A stretch of 64,000 nucleotides of DNA from positions 37,903,325 to 37,967,324 of the forward strand of contig QCXZ01000064.1 of NCBI GenBank assembly GCA_025024175.1. The letters run 5' to 3'. Below are positions 24,192 to 36,018 of this stretch, one piece after another; position 1 is the first letter of the stretch; each line of letters begins with the position of its first letter. Origin of the DNA: Rhyzopertha dominica (taxonomy: Eukaryota; Arthropoda; Insecta; Coleoptera; Bostrichidae). The notes beneath the pieces were generated by a model. The model did no database searches, was not told where the DNA came from, and was given only the letters and a program-made list of their open reading frames with translations. The position numbers were made by a program, and so were the translations under genes.

Positions 24192-27100
24192 ATGTCTAAA
24201 TTTATAATATTTTACAGTAATAAAATAATAAAAAGTAAAATTACTACTTTAAGACATTATGGTACGTGTGGTAACCTTAAAACTTCAGTCCTACAGCACA
24301 TCATACGAAAATATTCAACACAAGAAAAGAAACACGTAAACATAGGCACGATAGGTCACGTAGATCATGGAAAAACCACTTTAACAGCGGCAATAACTAG
24401 GGTACTACAAAATTCAGGCCTAGCTAATTACGTTTCTTATGAGCAAATTGACAAGGCCCCGGAAGAAAAAGCCAGAGGTAATCACCCATACATCACATTT
24501 GTTTGAATTAATTGTGGCTTTTGTTGCAAATAGGAATTACAATCAATGTTGCCCATGTTGGTTACAGTACTAAGAAAAGGCATTATGCTCACACGGATTG
24601 TCCTGGACATGCAGATTATATTAAAAACATGATCTCTGGGGCATCTCAAATGGATGGAGCAATTCTAGTAGTTGCGGCGACCGATGGTCAGATGCCACAA
24701 ACTAGGGAACACTTACTTTTGGCCAAGCAAGTAGGGGTTGAAAAAATTATTGTATACATAAATAAAGCTGATTTAGTGGACCAAGACACTTTAGAACTTG
24801 TCGAGTTAGAAGTGAGAGAACTGCTTACTGATTTTGGATTCGATGGAGATAATACACCCTTTATTGTTGGCTCTGCCTTAGAAGCAATGAACTTAAAAGA
24901 CACAAAATATGGAATAAAATCAATTAATGAATTGTTGGATAAAATAGATGAGTATGTACCTGATCCAGAACGTGATTTGAAATCGCCATTTTTGTTGCCG
25001 ATAGACAATGCATTTTCTGTTCCTGGAAGGGGCACTGTGGTAGTTGGGACTCTTTCGAAAGGTATTCTGAAAAAGAACAACGAGGCGGAACTGTTAGGTT
25101 TTAATGTTAAGATTAAAACTACTGTTAGTGATATACAGGTCTTCAAGAAAAGTGTTCCTCAGGTATGTAATCATTACAGATTATTATGTAGGTAGCTCTT
25201 CTAAAAACAGATATAATACTATAATCATACTAGAAACAATGGCTATTTCATAGACAAGGGCTATTTGTCAAATGAATTAATGGGGTGTTTGTATAAGAAC
25301 AACATATGTTATATATAATGTAGGTTCTGGTATGTCAGTGGATTCTATTGCATTACAATTTATGTAATCGCTCCTTAAAAGTAAACACAAACATTTGTGG
25401 CATATTATAGCAATGTCCAAAATGGCAATTTTGGTCCATAACTTGATATATGGTATATGGACAATGTCTTTCTTTAAATAACGCCTTCAGATGATTTGTT
25501 GATGATTTGCACAACGGCACTATAAATGGACCTGCCTGCATAAACACCTAATCAGAAAACTCATAGACAGACACTGGTATGCAGCATGTAGCTGTGATGC
25601 AGAATTTGCTGTAGCATTCTGTAGCATTTCAAATACTCCTCTTTATCCGCAACCTGAACTAGGTTTAAATAAATAATAAATGATTTATTCTGCAAAAGAA
25701 CCAGTGCAAATCAACAACAACTACAAGAGAATATTGCAGGAAGAGACTATGGTCAACTCTCTGTGCTAAACACACACACGTTTGATCTTCCCCATGATCT
25801 CAAAAAAATTAAACATAGTTTCTATAATCCAGCCCAAAATCGTGACATACGCAAATATATACTAAAGAAAATTAAGTGGTATATATAATAACAATAATTA
25901 GATAAAACAAACATAGGAAAGAGTAAAGTATTTAATTTTTAAATGAAACTGAGATATGTGTATCTATACACAGGCGCTTTAATGTGGTAATGGATAATTT
26001 ATTATGTATTAGAAGTGGATGCAACAAGTTGAGAACCTTGGCTGCTATGTACGAAAAACTGCTTTTAAAGTGAGTTGTGGAGTGGCGAGGCATATCAACA
26101 GTATTTGAGTGCCTTGTGTTTAAACTTTGAATAGTGGGCCGTAACTTTATTTTAATTTTTAGGGTAACTGGAGCATCTGCAGTATTTAATGATAAACATA
26201 ATTTAGCATAATTTATAAATCTGCGTTTCGATAATGTGTTTGCGTCTGATTAAAACGTAAATAAGGTGTACACATGCATTTTGTACACGCTAAATGTTTT
26301 ATGAAGCACGGCCCATACACTGTATTGCAATAATTAATATGTGAAATGACATGTGCCTCATACAGGATACATCTGCATAAATGGTTAAGTATGTCAACAT
26401 TGTCAACACGTTATCTTTTTTTTTATGTGAATTTGTGGTACAATCGCATGACGACACCTTTCACCAAATAGTACAACCTTGGACTTACCTGGATTCAACG
26501 AAAAACTGTATTTTCAAGATAGATGTAGAATAGAAGATAAGTCTGAGTTGATTTAATTATTGGCTTTATTGTTTGAGACACTTAGTAGGGTCTGATTGAA
26601 AGCAATTTTTTTTGCCAAAACCAAAATCGAATTTTGGTCTTAATTTTAGTTTTGCCAAAACAGATTACCTATTTGATGTTTATTTATATGTAATATTATT
26701 TCCCATGATTTGACATTTACACTGATTCCTTCTGTGCAGTCTCAGTGTGTTTATGAAATAGATTAAAGTTAGGAGTAATTTACTGTACCAAGAGTTTAAG
26801 AACTACATATGCATGATTGACTGCATTCACTATTAATGATGATGTGCAGTCTTTTCCATATTTTCAACCACTGCTAATTGGTCAATGTAAAAAATAAATT
26901 GGTGTACAATTATTTGCAATATTTAAAATAAGTTGTTAGTCTAAACGGCCTGCCAAGGGTAGGTACAAATGTCATATGTAGCCATCTCTCAGAGTGTACT
27001 GTTATGATTTTAAATGTTACTGCACTATTTACATTGAACAAAACTTAAGACTTACAAGTTATGAATCAGAATCATCATAATAAATTGCAAAATCGAATGG

Positions 27101-30100
27101 TTTAAATGTACAATTGAATTGAATTTCATTATATTTGATAGCAACATGGTTTGAAGTAGATCAAGTATGTAGTATGTAACATGCAGTTACATGATTACTG
27201 AAATGATGCTCATACTATTGTCTGTTTACATCAACTTTGATGGTAAAAGAATAAAAAAACCTTTGTGCTGTCATGTATAGGAATACTAACTTGTCATTTT
27301 ATAAAAGTTGGTACCACAGAGTTAGTTGGTAATACTCGGTATTGGAATGTAAGTTGTCATTTAATTTCAAATTAATAAACGTTTAATAAAACTTGTTACA
27401 CGTTTTAGTAAGCTCTTCACAGAACTAACAAAGTACAAACCAGTGAATCAACAACAAGACATTACATGGTGGCAGTCGTGTAAAAGCGGTGAGAGTTTTG
27501 TAGCTTGTCATGCTGGGTCGGCGGGGACATAACTAAAAAAGCGTGGAAAAAAGTACTGTTGTTCGAAACTGAATTACAGTGGAACTTGGAACATTGAAAG
27601 ACAACGGAGAACGGGTGCATCGTGTATTATAATGTCAGAGGCTTTAAAAACACCACCGAAAATGAGTCAAAGGAAATGTCGCCAGCAATTGGAAAATGTG
27701 GAAGCAACGCTTCAACGTGTTTTTACTGATTTCAGGTAAAATTGACAAGGAAGATACTGTAAAAATCGCTATTCTGTTAAATCAGATTGGCGAGGAAGGA
27801 ATGCAGGTTTATAATACCTTTGAGTTCGCCGAAAACGAGGACAAAAATAAACTAGATGTAATTCTAAAAAAATTCGATGAATTTTGTGACCCAATTAAAA
27901 ATCTAGTTTATGAACATTTCAAATTTTTTAAGCGAGACCAGATGGCAGGTGAAACGTTTGATCAATTCCTAATTGCACTCAAGCAATTGGCCAACACTTG
28001 TGAATTCAAGGAAAAGGAAGTTATGATAATGGATAGGATTGTCCTAGGAATCAGGGATGCCAACATTCAAGAAAAATTGCTGCAGGATACAAGTTTAACG
28101 CTCGAAAAAGCGGTTACAATATGTCGAGCAATGGAAAGCAGTGTAATGAAACAAAAAGAAATTTCTAGTGGGACTAAACATGAACTAGTTTCAGTGGACG
28201 CGGTAAAATCAAACAATTTTAAACAAAAGTTTAGTCAACAAGCAAATTTGCGTGGTGAATCGAGTTCTTTTAGTTCCATGGGCTCGTTTAACAAAAATTC
28301 AGGACAAAAACAGATTCCGTGTAATAAATGTGGTCTTAGTCACGTTTGGAATAAATGTCCAGCCTACCATCGTGTATGTAGCAGATGCAAAAGAAGAGGA
28401 CACTACAGGAAATTTTGTAGGGATAAAAACGTCCATGAAGTTGTGGAAAATCAATCGGAAACCGATGATGAACAATTTGATGTCTGGGGAAGTGATGGAA
28501 GAAATATTGTGTGGACAGTAACCAAAAATGACTCTCCAGAAGTGAATTCAATAGAGTGGATTGCAAAAATTGCTGAACTTTAAAGTGGATACAGGTAGCC
28601 ATGTGAATATTTTATATCTTGGTGACTTTAAGAAGCTAAAAACTCTGGAAAATTCATTTGTGCCAACTTCTGCGACACTTTCATCATATTCGGGACATAA
28701 AATAATTGTTCTTGGTAGTGACATTGCGTGCTGAATACAAAACTTGTCATGTTAATCTGGAATTCTACGTTCTGTCGTCGGATCAACCATCGTCAATTTT
28801 GGGACTGACAGCAGCGTGTGACTTAGGGTTACTTAGGCAGAAGAACATGATGTGCGTGGACCATATTGTAAGTGAATCCTCAGAAGATACAAGAAAGCTG
28901 ATTAGTAAGTACCAAAATATATTTTTGGGGATTGGAAAGTTTAATAAGTCATGCACGATTAAGATGAAAGATGATGCAGTCCCTTGCATCAATACTGCAA
29001 GAAAGATACCGTTGGCATTAAAGGATAAAGTAAAAGAAAAACTTGATACATTGATTGCGGAAAAAATAATAACTCCGGTAACCGAACCAACAGATTGGGT
29101 GCATCTTCTTGTAATTGTACCTAAGTCCAATGGGGATATTCGAATTTGTATGGATCCTCGTCTATTAAACAGATACATAAGAAGGGAATTATTCCATATT
29201 CCAACTCAGGATAGCTTATTTGCAGAATTAGCTGGTGCTCAATATTTCTCGCAGTTAGATGCTTCTTCAGCTTTTCTTCAGATTCCATTAGATTATGAGA
29301 GTTCGCTCTTATGTACGGTAGCATCACCGTTTGGAAGATACCGCTATCTGAGGTTACCATATGGACTTTCCTGCTCTCCTGAAATTTTCTCCAGATATAT
29401 GTTTGAGTTACTTGAGGGATTACCTGGTGTAATATCATATTTTGATGATATTCTTGTGTTTGGGAAAACACTAACAGAACATAACAGTAATCTTAGAAAT
29501 GTCTTGGAAAAAAATAAGATTTCTGGTGTTACAATTAATCGACAGAAATCTCAGTTTGGGGTACAGAAATTTTTTAGGTCATCAAATAAGTAATAAAGGA
29601 ATCGCTCCAGATAATAAAAAAATTCAGGCTATTGTGAACATGAAATCTCCCGAAAATAAAGCTGAACTACAAAGATTTCTAGGCATGGTGGTATATTTGG
29701 TGAAATTTATTCCGAATTTATCAGAAGAAACATCCACATTGAGGAAATTATTGTCGAACAAGGCAGATTGGCAGTGGGGTCAAAATGAAGAAAATGCTTT
29801 CTGTCGATTAAAGCAACTTGTAACTTCGGTTCCAGTTTTAAAATTTTTCGACCCCAATAAAGAAGTTGTACTTTCGGTAGATGCAAGTCCTTATGGTCTT
29901 GGTGCCATGTTAATGCAGGATTCTCATTTTTCATTAACGCCAACACAGCAGAGATACAATCATATTGAGAAAGAATTGCTTGCAATTGTTTATGGTTGTG
30001 AACGATTTCACCAATATGTTTTTGGAAGGAAGATTTTGATCCAAACAGATAACCGTCCTTTACTTGGACTTCTTAAAAAACCACTCGACGAAATGTCTCC

Positions 30101-32522
30101 CAGAATTCAGCGACTAACATTTTGCTTATTAAGATATCAATTTGACCTCCAATATGTGCCAGGAAAAAATCTTCAAATCGCAGATACACTGAGTAGAAAA
30201 CCTGATAAGGAAATTTTCGGTACCGAATTCCTGGAAAAACATCTATGGGTTTACTCAATTATTGTCACCTCACCAAAAAATGAAAGACGGCTCTTAGAGG
30301 CAATAAATTCTGATCCTGTTTTGCAAAAAGTAAAGTTCTACACCAAAGAAGGCTGGCCTGTGCACAAAAATAATATTCCTTCATCAGTTAAAAAGTTCTG
30401 GTCATTGAGAAATGATATTTTCTTCACAAAAATATTCTTTTTTATAAACGAAGAATAGTTGTTCCAGAAAGTCTGCGACAAGAATTTTTGAACCTACATA
30501 GTTCTCACCAAGGTGTTGTCTCTACTAATCTTTTGGCTCAAGAATCAGTTTATTGGCCAGGAATCTCATCAGCAATAGAAAATTTAGTTTTGAATTGTCA
30601 AATTTGCCAAAGGTATTCAAAATCAAACACAAGGGAGCCGTTACAACCTCATGAAATCCCGGATCTGCCTTGGCAAAAAATTGGAATAGATTTCAAAACT
30701 TTGGGATCATTGAACTTTGTAATTATAACAGACTACTTTAGTAAGTTTCTTGTTGTCAACAAAATAACGACTAAAACTGCAGAAGTAGTAATATCAAGTC
30801 TTAAGAATATATTTGCAATAAACGGACTACCTCAAGAGATCTTTTCTGACAATGGCCCTCTGTTTAACTCTAGGGAGTTCTTTAATTTTGCATCAAAATA
30901 TGGAATAAAATTGTCAACCTCAAGTCCGCATTATGGTTGAAAGAGCAATACAAACGGCAAAAAGTTTACTTGTTAAAGCATACGAAGAGGGTTCTGATCC
31001 ATTTGCAGCCATTTTAAACTACAACAGTACTCCAGAATAGGATTTGCTAAGTCCGTCACAATTACTAATGGGCAGAAGGCTGAGAACGATACTTCCAGTG
31101 TCACAAAGTATCTTACGTCCAGAATACTCATTGAAGGGTGTAAAGAAGACCATCGAAGGTAGACAAGTGGTGCAGAAAAATTACTTCGATTAGAAAGCAA
31201 AACCACTATCGAAGTTGGTACCAAATCAGCCTATTCTCATGCAAAAGGAGAAGAAGTGCTGGAAGCCTGAAACTGTCATCGATAAATTCGGTCCGAATGA
31301 CTATGTGGTCGAAGTAGAAGATGCAACCTATCGTCAAAACCGCAAGTTTCTGAAACCACACCGAGCATCTCTTCCGCGTAGTGAAAATGTTACTGATTTT
31401 ATTAACGTGGTGCCAGAAGACAGAAAAACTATGGCCAAGAAAATAGACTGTCCAAACAAGGAAAACAGTGCTATTGTGCAACAAACTCTTCCAACGAACC
31501 TGTTGTGAAAACAAGGTGTGGTCACGTAGTTAAGCCCCCGCAAAGATTAAATTTATAATTGTAATTTTTGCTTGTGTCATTTCTTTGTTTTTGAAAAGGG
31601 GGCATGTCATGTATAGGAATACTAACTTGTCATTTTATAAAAGTTGGTACCACAGAGTTAGTTGGTAATACTCAGTATTGGAATGAAAGTTATCATTTAA
31701 TTTCAAGTTAATAAAAGTTTAATAACACTTGTTACGCGTTTTACTAAACTCTTCCCAGAACTAACAAAGTACAAACTAGTGAAGCAACAACAAGACATTA
31801 CATGTGCAATGATATTTCATACTACAAGCGGGGTAATTTCGTTACGAAATTTAAATTTAATTTTTGTTTTAAATTTTTATGGCACATAGAAAGGTCTATG
31901 CCAAATAGTAAAACCTGACCAATTGTTTCTGGTATTAACCTTTGAATGTAATAAAAAATAGTGAGTGTAGCCCATTAAAAGCAAATTTGATATAAACTTT
32001 CAAAAACAAAGATAAGTAAATAAATTTTATAATTCATATTTTAGGCTGTAGCTGGAGAAAATCTGGGTGCACTACTTAGAGGTATTAAGGTAAAAGATGT
32101 AGAGAGAGGAATGCTTCTTTGTGCAGTAGGATCTCAAAAGATGAGTAATAGATTCAGGGCCAGTGTCTACTTTTTGACTAAAAGTGAGGGAGGCAGATCT
32201 AAGCCAGTAACAACCAAGTATATCCAACAATTATTCAGTCAAACATGGAGCGTGGCATGCAGAATAGACCTAGGTAAGCTGGAATATAGTTTTAGAAATA
32301 ATTACGTATTGTGATTTTGTGCTTCCAGATGAGAACATAACTATGATTCTGCCTGGTGAACATGCTGAAGTTCAGCTGACTCTTTTGTGGAATATGGTAA
32401 TGACATCAGGTCAGGCCTTTACGATAAGGGAAAATGACAGGACAGTGGCTACTGGTATCGTTACGAAAACCTTGGAACCAGTACATTTACTCAAGGGCCT
32501 GGGAAAACTAGCTGTACAGTAA
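24192..32522 (+). CDS. mEFTu1: Mitochondrial elongation factor Tu (four coding exons)
   Basis: GTPase that carries aminoacyl-tRNA to the mitochondrial ribosome. Coding exons: 24192-24477, 24534-25162, 32045-32273, 32329-32522, all with GT/AG junctions and matching phases; product 445 residues. Residues 1-43 form a basic, hydroxylated mitochondrial presequence. G-motifs are present: GHVDHGKT (about 55-62), ARG/ITIN across the first junction, [12 protein letters not shown] and SALEA. Domains 2 and 3 follow, with GRGTVVVGT, then VACRIDL and [12 protein letters not shown], ending [20 protein letters not shown]. Intron 3 is 6.9 kb and contains an old LTR retrotransposon on the same strand. The gene appears intact. 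Confidence 0.96.
27269..27466 (+). repeat. 5' LTR (198 bp)
   Basis: TGTCATG...ATTACA; has AATAAA-like sequence in the middle. Same length as its partner at 31605. Confidence 0.9.
27696..28583 (+). pseudogene. gag of the intronic gypsy element
   Basis: The main open frame (295 codons) covers most of capsid and nucleocapsid: [70 protein letters not shown], then two zinc-knuckle-like cysteine clusters ([13 protein letters not shown] and [14 protein letters not shown]). The likely original start (ATG at 27632) is in another frame, so a shift near 27690 breaks the N-terminus. At the end, CTT TAA overlaps the protease frame ([12 protein letters not shown] from about 28579), consistent with -1 frameshifting to pol. 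Confidence 0.8.
28576..31508 (+). pseudogene. pol of the intronic gypsy element, multiply frameshifted
   Basis: Pieces in different frames: protease ([10 protein letters not shown], about 28585), then a shift; RT in 28706-29593 ([26 protein letters not shown]); another shift; RNase H in 29499-30458 ([31 protein letters not shown]); stop; integrase in 30488-30940 ([33 protein letters not shown]); shift; C-terminal part in 31215-31508 ([24 protein letters not shown]). The frame changes at least four times, so no functional polyprotein can be made. Confidence 0.85.
31605..31802 (+). repeat. 3' LTR (198 bp)
   Basis: Diverged partner of the 5' LTR; followed by the TGTGC target duplication. Confidence 0.9.
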
Positions 32523-32579
32523 AGTTGCTTTAGTGAGTGTATTGTACAAAGATTGTAATATAGTGTTATTGAATGTTTT

Positions 32580-32585
32580 AATAAA
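32580..32585 (+). terminator. Poly(A) signal of mitochondrial EF-Tu
   Basis: AATAAA 58 bp after the TAA stop codon. Confidence 0.75.
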
Positions 32586-32962
32586 TGGAATTCATTTTTA
32601 TTACGGAACAAACATATAGAATTGTCTGGAAGAGAGTTAACAGTACTCATTTTGCAATATAAGAAAACTGTGGTAAACATTTTATAATAGTTTTAAAAAA
32701 TATTTAGTAGGTATACAAAATAATAGGTGTAACAACAAAAATGAACCTATTAACACATTTTTGGTAAAATAAATATGTAGATGGATTAACTGTTTTAAAG
32801 ACACTCACTTGGCGGTAGTTATTGATATATGAGGGTGAATAATGCTTTCAGCATCAATTATAACTAGCATTCAAAAGAAATAAAAAATGGGTCATATAAG
32901 CCGATATGGTTATCTTTGCAATCACCGTAAATGATATATGAAATTAATTTAGAATATCTAAA

Positions 32963-33083
32963 AGCTAGCTGCTGCCTTCAGTAGAAGAAGCAAGTGACTT
33001 CTTTTGGTTCTTTCTGGTTAAATCCAACCAAATACTTCAAAAGAAGTCGCTTACTTATACTGAAGATGACAGCTTAGCTGCTG
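32963..33083. repeat. Short foldback (~45-bp arms)
   Basis: AGCTGCTGCCTTCAGTA...GACTTCTTTTG pairs with CAAAAGAAGTC...TACTGAAGATGACAGCT, with a loop of about 28 bp. Imperfect stem. Probably a remnant of a small inverted-repeat element. Confidence 0.6.
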
Positions 33084-33089
33084 AAATAT

Positions 33090-34478
33090 GTATAGGGTGG
33101 GCCATTTACATGTGATACGTAGAAGTTCATAATAACTTTGACATATGTGATCAAATCGACATATTATGTCAAAGCACATTTGAAATGTCATTTCGAGGAG
33201 ATATTAACTATGGATAATTATAGGCAATTTCCATTTGTAGCGGTTCGCCTCTTGGTTCAATCGCAACCTCTCATTTTCCATTTAGCGCTGGTTTAAACCA
33301 TGACATCATCCCACTAACCCAGTTCCTTAAATTCTGTAACCAGCCTCGGAGATCGGTTTCAACCAGCGCACAGAGGAGTATTTGTATTCAAAAACTGGCC
33401 ATAAGTCAGAAACTAAAAATGTCAAATACAAAAATAAAACTTGGTAATTTTGAAGCAATAATAAATACATGTGAGAGGGCCGTGAATATTTTGTATGTTT
33501 TTGAAAGCAGGTGGCGGAGAAACTTGTCAGAAGTTGACACTTGCGCTGCGCAAGTTTATTTGTTGTTATCATTTCTTGTAAAGCTACATATCAATAAGAG
33601 AATTAGTGAATATATAATTAACTTCTAGAAATTTGGTAAAATGGATTGTTCTGCTGCAGGTGTGTATTACATAATTTAATAATCTTTATTGTCAGTTTAT
33701 CTTAACTCATACAGAAATGCAATTTTTTGAAAGTCACAAAATTTTTGGTAATGTTTTGTTGGTAGATTTGTAAATTACTTGTTTTATTATATTTCTGATC
33801 TTTATTGGACAGTGATTTTTGTATTAGAAAACAGAAAAAAGATCGTAGTTTCAAACTTAAAATAAGTTAGCTGCGAATATTTGCGAATTTGAATTTTGGG
33901 AGTATTTACATACACTTACCGATTTCTAAAATAAGTACACGGTTAATACAAAGTTCAGGAACAGTTCAAAAACTCCGTTAATTGAAAATAAATTACTTGG
34001 AAAATTGGAATGGATATGAAGTGGAAAGCAAATAATATTTTTTAATTTTTTGTCACTTTCTATTTAACCGGAAATACGCCTATACTCAATTTTTGAATTC
34101 AATACTTCTTTTAGCTCAGTTGGTAGCTATTGAAATGAATGAATGGGTCCCTAAACTGCCTTAGTACGTCACGTAACGCTGAACACAATGTATCCAACTC
34201 GGCGGATTATACGCTAGATTTAGCGGAATTCGGTTTTCATTTAGAACAAAATTACAAAATACAAAATATAACTATATTTTTATGAACAACGTTTTATGTT
34301 GCTTTAACAGAATATTTGTTAATTTTTGCGTTTCTTCTAATGTAGATTGCAACACTACATCCAAAAATTATAGATGTATCTGTTTTGATCGTTAGAAAGC
34401 AATTTTCAATATTTTTGTGGCGACAATCTGGCCAGTTTTACTAAATATTCTGTTATCAGAGGTATCTTGACTGCATTA
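33090..34478. other. Noncoding intergenic sequence
   Basis: GGGTGGGCCATTTACATG near 33098 looks like the end of a transposon, but I could not find its partner. Otherwise AT-rich without supported features. Confidence 0.35.
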
Positions 34479-35368
34479 TTACTTCCACTTTCAACCATAT
34501 GGGAAGTATTGTATCGCGAAAAATATTTTCAAAAATTTTTATTTGCTCAATCGCTTTAAAATGGTCGAAAACGCAAAAAAAACCAAATTTGAGCAAAAAC
34601 AAATTTCTTGTCTGTGTGTGTGTGTCTGTGGTATTGTTTGTGGACACCATAACTTTCGAAAGACTTAATATATTAACTTGAATTTTGGTACACGTATAAA
34701 TCTCAACCGCCCAAAGCGATCTATTGTTTGTGGGGTAAGTAGGGTATCGGGAAGGGGGCAAAATTAGGGGGTAACTACCCTTTTTGCACATTTTATTTTT
34801 TTTTATATTTTTTTCGTTTTAGTATGTCATTAGTAGTATAACTGCGAGTATTATTAGCTCTTATAAATTTTCGGTATAGCAAACTGTTTAGAAGATATTA
34901 GCAAGAAAGCGTCATTTAAAGAAAACGGTTTTTCTTAAATATCTCCGAATATATTTAATATATTCAAAAAAATGAAAACCATCAGATAGGAAATGCAATT
35001 TCTCACAAAAAGTGTCAGAAAATTTATCAAAAATTTTGACATTTTCGAAATATTTCCAAAAAACCTATTTTGAACCCTGCTCGTACGATTTTTTTTTAAA
35101 TTTTGGTGTTATATAGAAAACCAAATTTCTGATCAGAAAGCGCTCTTGTACTTTTCTCGTGAAGTTAATAATTTTCGAGTTATTTGGAAAAAACCGATTT
35201 TAAAAATGTGTATATTTTTGCTAATGTCACGAGAACTGTTTGTCTTAGAAAAAATGTGTAGAGAGAAAAAATGCTCAAAACCTGATTGCTAATCGTATAG
35301 TATAAAAAATAAAAACGTAAATGTCATTTTGACAATTGTATGTGGAAGTATTGATTCAATTTGCAGCG
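34479..35368 (+). repeat. Dispersed repeat family A, copy 1
   Basis: About 890 bp matching, in inverted orientation, 52751-53482 and part of 54980-55481. It starts near TTACTTCCAC and ends GTGGAAGTA plus TTGATTCAATTTGCA. Shared blocks include TAATTTTCGAGTTATTTGGA, CTTTCGAAAGACTTAATAT and GGGAAGTATTGTATCGCG. No ORF of note. Probably a nonautonomous DNA transposon. Confidence 0.75.
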
Positions 35369-36018
35369 GTTTTTTTAATGTTTTATTCATATGCAGGTAG
35401 GTTAATTTTTTTATGTTCGATTTGACTATAATATCCTCATTTTTAACACTATTTAGAGAACGTAAAATAGCTCTTTTAAGTACTAGTAGTTTACATTACT
35501 ACACTGCTGCCACTCTTTGTGGCCAACCATGTGATAAATGCCATATTTGTAGGATAATTTTTGCTCAAACAACAACTCAAGACCTTTATAACTATGTGAA
35601 TGTACTGTGTTTTACGAGCTAATTTATATACAATAGTCGAACATAAAGCTTTGTACGCAGCTCGTACATAATTGAATTTTACACGACTCGTCTTGTTATT
35701 AGCTTCGCCCGTTCACTTTGTTCACTCGGTCATAACCACGACTACCCCTTTAAATGTTCTCATTATGTCCTTCTTACGTAAATTTTGATTGAGTTCTATA
35801 TTCTTCACCCAAAAATGTGAAAATTTATACCTATAGTGTTCAAATAAAAATGAAATTGAAAACAATTTCCGGTTTTACTGAAAATGACAAAAAATATTCT
35901 AAATGTCTTAAAATACATTCTTTATTTTTTTACTATATACTCTTCCCAATAAAAAAACTGCGTTTGAAATAACGAAATTATTTAATTTGTATTCTAAAAC
36001 TTTGTACAAACTCTGTAT
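35369..36018. other. Sequence upstream of the RAG1-like ORF
   Basis: Contains a 69-codon ORF (35413-35622) with CGQPCDKCHIC, a possible zinc-binding cluster, but nothing else supports it. TTATTATTAG at about 36044-36053 could be a splice acceptor, so the large ORF may start with an exon boundary instead of the ATG at 36019. Confidence 0.3.

Larger units (their letters stand above)
27269..31802 (+). mobile_element. Old Ty3/gypsy LTR retrotransposon in intron 3 of mitochondrial EF-Tu
   Basis: Two 198-bp LTRs (27269-27466, 31605-31802) begin TGTCATG and end ATTACA. The 5-bp flanks TGTGC (27264-27268 and 31803-31807) match exactly as a target duplication. TGGTGGCAGTCGTG follows the 5' LTR as a putative primer site, and AAAAGGGGGCA precedes the 3' LTR as polypurine tract. 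By eye the LTRs differ at about 12 of 198 positions (~6 percent), so the insertion is old. gag and pol carry several frameshifts. No env is present. The gag resembles the K02A2.6-like group of metazoan polyproteins. Confidence 0.92.

Noticed and set aside
24688..25146. 152-codon ORF antisense to mitochondrial EF-Tu
   Set aside because: It mirrors a strongly conserved exon and has no motif of its own.
25163..27268. Possible non-LTR retrotransposon fragment in the left part of EF-Tu intron 3
   Set aside because: Weak residue resemblance in scattered frames only; not enough to name.
35413..35622. 69-codon ORF with CGQPCDKCHIC as an N-terminal zinc domain of the RAG1-like protein
   Set aside because: No joinable splice signals that I could confirm and no other conserved residues.
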